From Emergomyces orientalis (lineage: Eukaryota > Ascomycota > Eurotiomycetes > Onygenales > Ajellomycetaceae): a stretch of 64,000 bases of DNA. The stretch is taken from the NCBI GenBank assembly GCA_002110485.1, contig MOWL01000032.1, forward strand, positions 1-64,000, given 5' to 3'. Under the pieces are notes generated by a model. The model searched no databases and was not told the DNA's origin. It saw nothing but the letters and a program-made list of their open reading frames with translations. Every line of letters starts with the position of its first letter. The first letter of the stretch is position 1. The position numbers were made by a program, and so were the translations under genes. Of this stretch, positions 10,009 through 20,961 are shown piece after piece.

Positions 10009-12530
10009 ATACTGAGTCTGATTGATCTTTGCGATGTTGAATGTGGTGGGTAAAGAAATGATATCAGATTCAGCAATCATGATGTGGATAGCGGGGCAAA
10101 TATTCTGCCGTGTTTTGAAAGTGGTGTGGGTGCGTCAGTCAATCAATCAGACTTTTGGCGGCCCCGGGCTGCCAAAAGATTCAGTCAATCAGAGAACACT
10201 GCTTCAAAACACTCAAGAATCTCACAGGTTTTTCTTCATCATTCTATATCAACAATTTTATTTATCTACACATTCATCTTTTCCTTTCTCTAATTATTCA
10301 ATATCTGAATCATGCTGTGTTCATGGTGTGCAGTTTCATGATTTGTCTTTATATGCTTCTTCACGATCTTCTCCTCGATCACGCGGTCCAATTGTTGCGA
10401 CATTATACAAGCAAAAAGCCAATAAGATTCAACCTCTCAATGTGCCAACTACAGGTGGCGGGATTCCCGGCGGAACAGATAAGTGGAGAGAAATTCACCA
10501 ACAATGATTCAAAAACAATGTGATTCTGGAGCAGAATCTGCCTTTGCTCTACAATTATTTCATTACATTCTGTTTCTCTGATTGCCCGCGAGGTTCGCGA
10601 CTCACAGAGAAAAGAATCAAGAATCTGCAGATTGAATTGATGCTCACCCCACAGAAATGTGAACTTTTGATTGAGATTCTGCTTAGAAGAGAAAAAGTTC
10701 TTGCATGAAGTTTTAAAAATTGCAGAATACTTACAAAAGAAGTCTCTTCATCTGTCAAGATTCATGTTGCTTCACATAAAGCATGACAAGTAGCAGGATT
10801 TTCTATTTCTCAAAAGCTTGTCTCTACAATCATCAATATGCTTCGCGAACGCGTTGATTCTGAAGTTTATGAATATTGTCATGATCTGTATCAAAATAAG
10901 TGATTTCTTGTCAAGAAGAAAGAAGCTGGGAAATATCACATTGTCAATGCATGCATGGACATGAATGCTGTCACTATTCACAATGTGTATATTTCATCTA
11001 GTGCAGATGTGTTTGCTGAGGATTTCGCGGGAATGAAGATAACAAGCATGATGAATTTCTTTTCTGAATATGATCAAGTTTCTTTACACAAAGACAGCTG
11101 AGATATGACAGCTTTCCTTACCCTGATCAGGTTGCTTCGTCAGACAGCACTGCCACAAGGCGTGATGAATTCTATTGCACAGTTCTGCTGAATCATGGCA
11201 CGCATTCTTTGATTGAACATACCGCATCAAGCAGACAATTTTATGAATGATATTGGTGTGAAAGGCCTGCGGACATGTTACAATGATGAAGAAGTGATGC
11301 CAGGTATTCAGAAATTTGTTCTGGGGCATCTGCAAAACTTAGATGCCACCCTCATCAGCATAGAACTCGCGGACACGTGTATCCAGGTTGGAAAGTCAGA
11401 ATTCGCCTGCTCCGGTATGGTTCTAGTCGGATATGTTGTGGATGCTGACGGCAGGCGCCCCAAAGCTGCGAAAATCGTCAAAATTGTTGAGTGGCCGGAT
11501 CTGACAGATGTCATGGGTGCCTGAGCTTTCTTAGGTGTTTGCGTTTACTATAGAATATGGATTCCGAATTTCGCTATCATTTCTATACCTATCTATATTC
11601 TATTCAAGAAGAACATTCCTTTTACCTGAGGTCTTGAACAAGTGAATGCAATGACAATTTTGAAGAATGCCCTGACAACTGCCCCTGCACTTTGCTGCAT
11701 TGATTATTCTGAAGATGCCGGTGATATCGTGATGGCCACGGATGCCTGTCTTGAAGGATGGGGTGGAACGCTCAGCCAACGGGATAAATTGAATGGAAAG
11801 CTACACCCTTGCCGATATGAGAGCGGAATCTGGAGCCCCACTGAAGCAAAATATGATATCCGATGCGCTTTCAAAGCTAGCTGCAGATGGAAGAAGCTGG
11901 GTTAATCATTTCCATTCTGCGCTATGGGCAGATCGCGTCACCATTCGGCAATCTACTGGTGAAACCCCGTTCCGCCTGCAATATGGCTACGATGCTATCC
12001 TTCCAATAGAGCTTGACGTTCCAACTTGGCAAACACTTCCCTGGCAGACAGTGCAATCCCGTGCTGATTTGATATATATGCGTATTTGACAATTGGAAAA
12101 GAGAGATGAAGATCTGGAGGAGGCCACTCATCACCTGCACCGTGCGAGAGAGAAGAACCGAGATCTATTTGATGAAACTAAGCAATTAGTCCAAGAATCA
12201 TTGCAGATAAGTGATTTGATGCTTTTGCATGATATCAAGCTAGAAACGTCCTATTCTGCCAAGCTCAACTTCCGATGGCTGGGCCTGTATCGAATCCGAG
12301 AAGCAAACCATGAGAAAGGAACCTATTATCTGAAAGAGCTGAATGATTCGCCGTTTCAAAATACTACTGCAGGTAATAGGTTAAAAAGGTTCTATCTCCG
12401 AGACAATCAAATGCCGGTTGCAGAGAATAATATCAATGAAGCAAATGATATTGAAGAGAAAGAGGTGAATATGCAAGATACTGATAAGAAGAATTCTTTG
12501 AGAGAGAATCAGAATGACTTGCAGTCATGA
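10009..12530 (+). pseudogene. A1 ORF2 (RT-RNase H-integrase), mutated and internally deleted
   Basis: Aligns with A2 ORF2 from its first codon. RT sequence is heavily mutated up to about 11290 and then nearly unmutated. At about 11857 the reading jumps from the RNase H region (AKYD) to the integrase C-terminal part (DALSKLAADGRSW), which deletes about 1.1 kb; the junction sits in a shared GATAT. The integrase tail with the GPF/Y-like segment (RWLGLYRIREANHEKGTY) and LKRFYLRDN remains. A CCAAT/palindrome module lies near its start (about 10136-10192). Confidence 0.85.
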
Positions 12531-12986
12531 ATCTCTCATGGTAAGGAGTTTGCAGTCATTATCTGACTGCTGTTTTTCTTTGTATAATGATTTTCTTGTT
12601 GTTGTTTTCTTCATTCAAGTTGCTGTTTTCTTAGTCTCTATTTTTCATGATTCTGCTTCTTTCTTGCATGTTTTTCATGCATCATATCAGTTTCTTCTAA
12701 TTTTAATCTCTTGATATTGTCTTTTCTTTGTTTTGTTTACTTTCTCTTTGATATTCAATTCTCTGAGTCAGATTGAAGCTGGCAGTGAATTTTATGAACT
12801 GCTGTCATTCTTGCTGCATGTTGACTGCTTTTCACATTATCTTCCAAAATTCACCTTGAGAAAGTATTATATTATTGACCTGCTCTGCCCAGATAACCAT
12901 TTTTCTTTTTCAAATTGACATTCAAGTCTCTTTTTCTATTTTTAATTCATTGATTTTTTTCTATATTTCCTTATTTCATTACAAAG
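12531..12986 (+). other. A1 T-rich spacer between ORF2 and ORF3
   Basis: About 450 bp of pyrimidine-rich sequence without a gene, nearly identical to A2 62107-62527. Its conservation and position directly upstream of the ORF3 ATG make it a candidate ORF3 promoter or leader. I see no decisive TATA or splice signal. Confidence 0.4.
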
Positions 12987-15617
12987 ATGTTGAACCCCTC
13001 TAGCCAACACACTCTGGTACCGAGACCAGCGAGCCAGCTCGCTCTTGTGACATATGATAACCATGTTTTTCATACGGCGATGGAGCTGCAAGCTTATGTC
13101 AATTCTCTGGGTCAGAATCCGCAGGTTCGCTACCAAGCACAATGTGAGATCGGTAATCTACTCATGAGGCGCCATGAGGCGGCTCAAGATGAGGTTGCCG
13201 CATTCTATGAGTGGATGAGAAATGATGGATCCTGGCGCCAGGTGGTGGCCCAGCAAGCATTTGATAACCAGACGGCGGAGCTTCAACGAGTTGCTGCTCA
13301 GGTAGCTGAACGGCGCGATCGCTGCGCCATAGCATATACTACATGCACCAGGATGTGGGGAAAAGTTCGCGTGGATTTGTTCTGGCATATCATGACTTCA
13401 GAGCGGATGCAACGCGCCTGTCAAACCCTGGCCCTACATCACGAATATGCTTCTGCAATCGGCCGGATCAATCAAGCAATGTGGGCTCGCATCACTCAGC
13501 CACCTCGACGAGGAGTTAAGCAATATAAGACAATCATGTTGACAGATATTGAAGCAGCGGCTGATTTCAATTTTATTGGCCAAGAGATCACACAAGGAAA
13601 TCTTCAAGCTGCAGATCTTATCTTTGGTCCTGGCGGAATTCTCACTGAAGATTCTATGACAGTTGCTTCACCCCAGCCTCAAGAACGTGTCCTATCCCCT
13701 CCCGATCAACATATGACTGGCCAGTCTCCTCTACCTTCTCCCCGTGTGTTGAACATGATACACTCCAGTGCACCCTCGCTTGAATCTTCTCAAGGTTCTA
13801 TACATAGTCCTCCTGTGCGTACTTCTCGCCGCGTCTCCGGCCAATCCTTGCTTTCGGACGTCAGCAGCCTGTCTGCAGTCTTGTCAGACACCCATCTTGC
13901 TGAACTTCTCAGCCCTGACCAAGTTGCAGAATTTGAGAATATGGGGGTTGATCAAGATAGCCCTGCTTTGGTAGAGGCAACTGACAAGCAGCATACAACA
14001 GTGAACAGAGGATGCCGGTGTTCTCCCTATGTCCCTGTGGATGTGAAAGCGCAGCTTAGAGATGCAAAGAAGATAGAAGAATGTCAGCTGATGCATCTTC
14101 TGAACAAGATAGCCAGGCTTCTGTGACAAGGCTTGACTATATGCTATCTGCATTCAGTAAATCTTGGCAGCAAGATTGGACTCCTTACACGCGATCTTGA
14201 CCATGCGGGGCTGATAAAGAGAATCGGGCTTGTGGTGAATAATCGCCAGAATCTTGAGCAGATGCGAGCTGCTGATGACACATATCATTTCTTCTGTCTT
14301 GATCGCCGACCTCCTCGCCCCGAAGATATGCTACAGGTATATCAAATGCGCCATAATCGCCTACCGCCGGTTACATCATCAAATTGAGAACAAACACTGG
14401 CCTGACTTGCTTTTCTTGATTTCAATTCCAGTGCAGCTTTTCAGCAATGGAAGAAGGATGGTTCCGTCATCCTGCCAATATTTAGATGAATGAACGCGAT
14501 GAAGGCGGCAGAGGTCAACAATAATTACAACACCCTGGCGAAGGTTGCCACAGTCGAATGGAGCATGTACAGGTTCCATCAGCGAAAAGATAAGAAGACC
14601 TGAGAGTGACTCTGAACAATGTTGCACAGAATTGTTCAACAGATCATCTGTCAAGATTCACTGTATTATGTGTGGTATGTTGCTCTCTGCCCCGATCATC
14701 GCACGCACCTGATTTCCTATCCCTATTATGCAAAATACGCCTTGTCTGGGGATAGCACTTACTTCCGCCATATTGATGTCAATATTAAACGCCTGGCGGA
14801 GGAAAATCATGAAGTGAATATGATTCAGGGATCAGTCTCTTTCAGCGACGAAGATGGGAGGAATTGCACCACCATAGTCCTGGGAATGCATCAAAATATT
14901 CAAGAATGGAACAGACGCCTGCGTGCTTGCAATCTCCTGAATGGTGGAATCATTCAAGAGGTGACATCTGAGATGCTCACCAACAAGGATCTCAATGACT
15001 TCAGAACGCAGTGGACGACTGTCCCATGCAAGCAAGGCGATGCTTGAATAACCATGCCGCATCTTCCTCATGAAAGCACCGGGCCTGCTACTAAGGAACG
15101 CAAGACAATGCTGCCGTGGTATGTTGGAATTCAGGATGACAGGCACTGTCTTGAAGTCCCTGAAAGCGGATTGTGGGAGCAGCTCTCCTGAGCACATCAC
15201 GATTTGGTTGCTGGGCTGTCAACACCCTCTGGCCTTTCGGTATTATATGGAAGTATTCCATATCGGTACCCTGCTGCTGTTCTGGTCACGGGTCTTGGAG
15301 CGATTTCGGATGCTCTGGTGGGTCGACGGAAGTGGGATGATCCTATGGTCAGGCATGAGCAAGATATTCTCTTCAACAGCAAGGGCAGTTTGCTGCAAGA
15401 ATACATTGAGGAGTGGCGCAAGAGAGCAGTCACCGAAGAGATTCAGTGTTTCGAGATCATGATGGCTACAGAGAAGAAATTATTTGGAGAATGTAGCTGT
15501 TTCTATTATCTGAAGAGGAACATCCCCCTTGCCTCAATTGAGGGAGATCGCGCTGTCGCCGAGGGCGAGGCTATGCAGATTCCAGCGCATGGCCGCGAGA
15601 ATGCGCCCGCCGAATAG
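12987..15617 (+). pseudogene. A1 ORF3: extra retrotransposon ORF, putative Fe(II)/2OG dioxygenase-like, broken by stops
   Basis: A single frame of 877 codons runs from ATG 12987 to TAG 15617. It is interrupted by about nine stops, all TGA (about 14124, 14385, 14406, 14490, 14601, 14607, 14613, 15045, 15189), as RIP would create. The N-terminal part (residues 1-370) is soluble and helical, with Ser/Pro-rich linkers and a short Cys patch (GCRCSPYVPVD). The C-terminal half holds SYPYYAKYALSGDSTYFRHID, then QGSVSFSDEDG, then ITMPHLPHES and ERKTMLPWYVG. HID (14769-14777) and the His in PHLPH (15057-15071) followed by a basic residue fit the HxD...H...R/K order of Fe(II)/2-oxoglutarate dioxygenases. 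There is no signal peptide or membrane anchor, so it is not an envelope gene. From memory, similar proteins occur as hypothetical genes in Eurotiomycetes. The enzymatic reading is inference. Confidence 0.6.
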
Positions 15618-15626
15618 TCACAGCCA

Positions 15627-15680
15627 TCAGCCAATCATGTTTTCCCGGCCCCGGGCTGTCAAAAGATTGACCAATCACGA
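15627..15680 (+). promoter_or_regulatory. CCAAT-palindrome-CCAAT module, A1 distal copy
   Basis: CAGCCAATCA, then CGGCCCCGGGCTG (palindrome with one mutated position), then GACCAATCAC, just after the ORF3 stop. It corresponds to A2 63882-63932. Confidence 0.65.
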
Positions 15681-15927
15681 TCGCGCTGTTGCCAATTTGC
15701 TGCATCTTGCCACTGTCACTGTGTTGATCACATTCTGTTTACTTGTTTCCCTGTTTTCTCTTGTTCTTGCTTGTCTTTCTTTTCTCTGCTGTTCACTTTT
15801 TCTTTCTCTTTTCTATATTCTTTTATTGATTGTCTTTCATTTTCTTGATTCTTGATTGATTCTTTTCTGCAATTTCTTGTTTTCATTCATTCGGATCGCA
15901 TTCTTACTTGCCGGGTCGGCAAGCTAT

Positions 15928-15942
15928 AGAGGGGGGGAGATG
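15928..15942 (+). other. A1 polypurine tract
   Basis: A run GAGGGGGGGAGA directly precedes the 3' LTR start TGTGATGGGG. This is the expected position of the plus-strand primer. Confidence 0.75.
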
Positions 15943-16257
15943 TGTGATGGGGAATCTTGACGTGGTATTACTTTTTGCCGAGGCCGCCTCATATATTTGT
16001 TTGGCATGGCTGCCTCATATTCCCATTATCCTTTGACACACGTGTGGATTCGGCGAAGATTGATTGTACGCAGAGCAGTGAGATTGCTCCTTTTTGATTG
16101 TGTGATTTGATATGTGATTGATTGCTTGTTCTTCTTCTATATTTGAATAGCTCGTTGAATAGAATATTGTATACACGGCGAACTTACCAACCTCCTTACG
16201 ATCCCGCTGCTCCTGCCCACGTGCCGCCAAAAGCGCACAACCCCTTATTCCACTTCA
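15943..16257 (+). repeat. A1 3' LTR
   Basis: Matches the A2 5' LTR (55103-55450) from TGTGATGGGG to CCACTTCA with few differences. It lacks about 33 bp present in A2 (near 55309-55341), so the two belong to slightly different LTR variants. It abuts LINE C coding sequence directly. Confidence 0.9.
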
Positions 16258-19200
16258 CTAGCACCCGTCCAAACCCTAACAGACATATTCAGAGACCTAC
16301 TCTGTGTCTCTATTAAAATCTCCAGATATAAAAAAGTCAATATCTACAATATCTATAACACTTCTATCAGCTCTACAGACTCAGGTCAAGGTCTTCAGAA
16401 CTTCCTTCATCTCTCTACAGATTCCAACCCTGCTATCACCTCATGGTTTGTTGTAGAGGACTTCAATATCAGACATGCAGATTGAAACTCTATGACTGAT
16501 CACAGACTGCAGAATAGAGAAGATTTACTCAATCTAACTCTCTCACAAGATCTACAACTTCTAAACCCAGTGAACAGTCTCACTCATCAGAGAGAAGAAA
16601 CTCTTGATCTATTCTTCTATCTAGCTAATGCAATCTGCTGTGTTGCTTCAGAGCTGCACTTCATCTCAGATCATGAGACTCTACTCACCTCTATAACTAA
16701 TCTTCAAAACAGACCAATAGCTGACAAGAAACCCAGCCTTGTAACATGCAATGTAGAACACTTTCTACAGCTTCTCTCTCTGCTTATCTCTCTAACATCT
16801 CTGAATGTTGAGAAAAAGGCTCTAGATCTTGTTAAGTCTCTTCAACAGGCACTATTAGGCTCTTGCCCCTCCACACAGGGCGCTCAAGGCCACCGGGCCC
16901 CCTGGTGGACAGACACAGTTAGAGCTGCAAGACGCAACTTCCATCAGGCCCGCAGACTTGGTCTCTGCATTGAAGAACAACAACTCTTCTGTAAAGAAAT
17001 CAGAAAGATCAAGAAAGCCTGGAATCAAAAATGAATTGAAGAAGCATCATCTCTTTCAGAGATATATTAAATTGTCAAATAACATAAGTACCAATCTCAA
17101 GATCAATCCCCCTCACTAAAACACACAGACAGAACTCTGGAGCAATCCCTCACAGGCAAAGCAGCCCTGCTCCATGATACTCTTCTAGCTAGACAATTGA
17201 ACGCGGAGGACATCCTCTCTGATACACCAGTTGTCTCAGAACAAGATATTCAATGAGCATCTATCACTAAAAATGAAGCCTTCTGTGCTATCTGCCAGAC
17301 CTCTAGCACCTCTCCAGGTGCTGATGGGGTCCCGGCTAGATTTCTGAAAACTGCCTGGCCAGCTCTAGAAGAGTGCATCACACAACTCTTTCAAAACTGT
17401 ATCAACAAAGGAATACACCCGCAAGCCTTTAAAAAGGCAGAGATAGTTATTATATCAAAAACAGAAAAGTGAGACTGTACTCTTTCAAAATTCTATTGCT
17501 TAATTGCACTTCTCTCTTGTCTTGAAAAAGAACTTGAACATCTTCTTGTCAGACAACTCTCATATCTTGCTATACACTACCAGATTCTAGGAAAAGATCA
17601 ATGTAGTGCAGTACAGTGTTGCTCAGCAACAGATCTTACCACAGCGCTGGCCTGTGATGTACAAGAACTCTGAAATCAGAAAAAACTTGCTGAAATCATA
17701 ACACTAGATGTTAAAGGCACCTTCAATGAGGTTCTGCGAAACCATCTAGTAACCTGACTTAGAGAGCAGGGCTGGCTCATCTGCATCATCAATTGAGTCA
17801 AATTCTTTCTTCTTCAAAGAACTGCTAGAATTTAACTAGACAATATTCAGTCAGATATCTTTTCTATTCTCTGTGAACTCTCACAGAGCTCTTCAGTCTT
17901 TTCTATTCTTTTTTTACTCTATCTTGAGCCTCTCCTCCAGCTCTCCAAGGGCCACTTTGGATATGCTGATGACATAGTAATTCTAAAAAGCAGAAGAGAT
18001 CTGGAAGCAGTAAAAGATAAACTTCAAAATGCTCTAAGAAGCACACTGAACTGAGATAATGATAACAGTATTCACTTTGACTTGAATAAAACAGAACTAC
18101 AATATCTACATAGAAAAAGAATCTATACTGAATCTTCACTGCAAGTAGAAGATCACACTATTACTCCAAATGACACTATCAGGTGGCTTGGGATATTCTT
18201 TGACAGAAAACTACAATTTAGAGAACACATTCACTGAGCCTGCATTAAAGCCAGAATAATCACTCAACATGTCAAATCTCTTAATGAAGTCTTCTTTGAA
18301 ATTTCAACTCTTCTACTTAGATAGACAGTTCAAGGCTGTGTCTTCAGCTCTCTATTTTATGGAACAGAAACATGGCTCTCTGAACACACATTCAAAGAGT
18401 CAGTCAACAAGATACAGATCATCTTTAATCTAGCTGCAAGAGTGATTCTTTCAGTCTACAAAACAACCCCGATCCCAGTCCTCCTTCGGGAATCCGGCTG
18501 AGGCCCTGCTTCAGCATGGCTTGAACAAATACATAACAGGCTCACAGTTAGAGTAGCTGCTGCAGATCTGTCACACTCTCTCTGCAGAAGATGGTTCATC
18601 TCTTGTTTTAAATGAATTCGGAGAAATATCAAGATATCAACATGCTCTACAATAATTTTCTCACTGCTCTGGAAGCTTCTCTCAGAGGAAGACTGAACAT
18701 GTAGAGCTCAGAAAATTGACACAGTTGAATGAGAGAAAGGTCCCCTCTTCTTTAAAAACTGACTAAACAAGAATATCTTTTCACTAGACATAGTAGTCTA
18801 CTCAGACAGGTCAAAGAACCCCACTGAACAGGCTGACAGAGACTACTGTCTATATCACAGGCAGATCTCTCTCTCTACATTTGGTAAACTCCCTCTAGGC
18901 TCCACTGCGGAAGTATACAATGCAGAGGTTCTAGCTGCAGTAGCTGATCTTCAAGCTGCAATACAACACTCTTTTGTCACTTTTGCTAGAAATATTATCA
19001 TAGCTCTTGACAATGAAGAGACAGCTCTCAGATTACACTCTCTTCTTTCTACAGATACATCAGCTGCTGCATTTAAGAAATTCCAGGATCTCCAGGACTT
19101 CTGGACAAGTTCCGCCTCTAACACAACTAGGCCCCGTCAGATTATCATCAGATGGTGCCCCAGCCATGCAGATATCAAAGACAATAAAACAGCAGATAGA

Positions 19201-20093
19201 TTAGTAAAACAGACTACACTCATGAACTACACACCCCAAGAAATGACTATTGCCCGGGCAAAGCTAGCCATGTGAGAGCTCTTTCAAACTGCTGTCAAGA
19301 AGTACTGATTCTCTCTCCCAAAAAACCCATATCTCAGGCCTAAACCACTCATAGACATATGTCCCCTGCCAGAGCTCTCCCTCCCCTGCCGGCATCTCGG
19401 CTCCCTACTTGTGGCGAGAACAGGCCATGGAGACTTCACTGTCTATCATGAAAGATGGAATCATCAAGACACCCTTCTTACATGTGCCTGTGAATGCAAG
19501 AAAACACCAGAACACTTCTTCTTCTGCTGAAAAAAAAGAAGACTCAGTCAGTTTAATATATTATTTTCATCATCTCTGCGCAAGCTCAAAAGAGACACTT
19601 AACTGAATACTTAGCACTGAGACAGAAGCAAAATTCTTTACTAGCTGATACTCAAAAATTTTCTTCATCAAAATTCAATACTGATTCTAAATCTGTAATC
19701 ATTTTTTTTATCTTTTCTCTATATCATCTCTTTTCACTCACTTTTTTTCTTTCTGTTTCTACACTTATTATATCTCTTTCTCTATTACTTCTCTCCACAC
19801 CCAGGTGACTACACTCACTCAGATCTTAACAACTCTGCTTTGAGATCTCTTCAATCTCATATGTACTGATGCTTCACCTCAGCTGCACCCCAATCAGAAC
19901 CTCCAGGAAGGAGGATAATGTGTAATATACAATACAGTAGGGCTTCGGCCAACTAGAACCCGTCAGGCAGTACTCTAGCTACTGCGCTGGCGCGCCTGAT
20001 ACCCCTAGGGAGGTTCTGTGGCCGAGGCGGTCTGCTTAGTCAGCCGCTTACGTGTCTCCAGGCGTTAAATAATTAATAATAATAATAATAGAG
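16258..20093 (+). mobile_element. LINE C (Tad-like, 3' part, RIP-decayed)
   Basis: Starts inside the endonuclease: the frame from 16258 reads VNIYNIYN, then EDFNIRHAD at about 16465. The RT follows with PGADGVPARFL (about 17320) and YADD (about 17962), then RNase H with VYSDRSKN, YNAEVLAA and WCPSHADIKDN (to about 19200). The 3' UTR ends in a TAA-repeat tail (20071-20092), as in Tad-clade LINEs. Many in-frame TGA/TAG codons and high AT content indicate heavy RIP. The 5' half is absent: the boundary is the A1 LTR, so A1 probably inserted here and the other half was lost with the chromosome end. No target duplication could be identified. Confidence 0.85.
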
Positions 20094-20961
20094 AATAATA
20101 CACAACAACGTTATCCTTCAATAAGTCTCGTTCATTATTGGGGCGCTTTGCTAAAAAGGAGTGTTGTCTCAATTGTGCCAGCAAATTCTAATCTATTGGC
20201 TGGCAGCATTTCAGAAGGCTGGTGTAATTTACTGGTCAGCCCCCAACTCTGATACCAGAATGCACGCACTTTGCCAGATTAATGCACCAGTAACAACACG
20301 GCGTGCAGGCCTGCTGATGCTCGATGCCAAGTCATTGAAAGTAATTGCGGGTCGTGGTGTTTGTCCTTACTAGTGTATTTCAGCAACTTGGGATCAAATC
20401 CCCGCTGCGTCGTGGGAGTGACCTCTCTACCTCCACAACTCATGCACTTGAATTGAGAGTGTCAGATAAACATTCATTGAAGAATCGCACTGGCTGCCTG
20501 GTCTTTTCACTTTATACGCTTAAACCGCGTTCACGCGAATTGTGACTGCCGCCTAACTGCTAACCGATAGCGCGTTGACCGAACGGATCAACCTTCGCGG
20601 CACTGCCAGTGTGACACCGATACTCTTTAATGACATGATAACTGGTTGAAATCGCGATTGAAAGGCTGTTTCTTTCGCTTCTTTGCCCTGATTTCATTCC
20701 ATGATTTGACATGATTAACCTGGCTGTGTTCCCGTATTCCTCTTACTGAGCCTCCAGCGTTTTCTCTTGACTTGGCAGGCGGTCGCATAATGGTTCAATA
20801 ACTGCCCCGCGCTGTTGCATACTGAGCCAATTGCTACCAATCTTATCTCGAGTGCACCACACATATCCTTTTTTTGTTCTTGATATTGGGAAATTCTGTG
20901 TCGCGAGAAGAGAAACAGTAGGATAAGAGCAAACTCTTTCTGGCCTCTCATAAGGGGCCAA
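20094..20961. other. Intergenic region upstream of the conserved gene
   Basis: About 870 bp of normal base composition between the LINE C tail and the start codon at 20962. Short open frames show no recognisable motif. It presumably holds the promoter and 5' UTR of the following gene. No TATA box or other site could be assigned with confidence. Confidence 0.5.

Larger units (their letters stand above)
79..16257 (+). mobile_element. Ty3/gypsy retrotransposon copy A1 (5'-truncated, RIP-mutated, split by element B)
   Basis: Colinear with copy A2 (from 56341 onward) over gag, protease, RT, integrase C-terminus and ORF3, and it ends in a 3' LTR. The left end is cut by the telomere, so the 5' LTR and the start of gag are missing. 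Positions 1287-9108 are a nested younger element B. Relative to A2 about 1.1 kb is missing at 11857 (equivalent to about 60290-61394), which removes the RNase H tail and integrase core. Differences from A2 in the left part are almost all C-to-T or G-to-A, the RIP signature, and they create many TGA stops. A1 retains the 1.29-kb part of ORF3 that A2 has lost, so the two copies complement each other as records of the family. Confidence 0.9.

Noticed and set aside
12987..15617. Envelope gene (retrovirus-like element).
   Set aside because: No signal peptide, membrane anchor or fusion-peptide-like stretch. The sequence is soluble, with an HxD...H pattern.
79..20000. TGA read as tryptophan (genetic code change), since most in-frame stops are TGA at Trp positions.
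   Set aside because: Intact genes here (20962-23122, 48302-49660, LINE D ORF2) use TGG for Trp, end in ordinary stops and have no internal TGA. TAA and TAG also occur at expected Gln codons (for example in LINE D ORF1). Comparison of A1 with A2 shows general C-to-T/G-to-A change, so RIP explains the TGAs.
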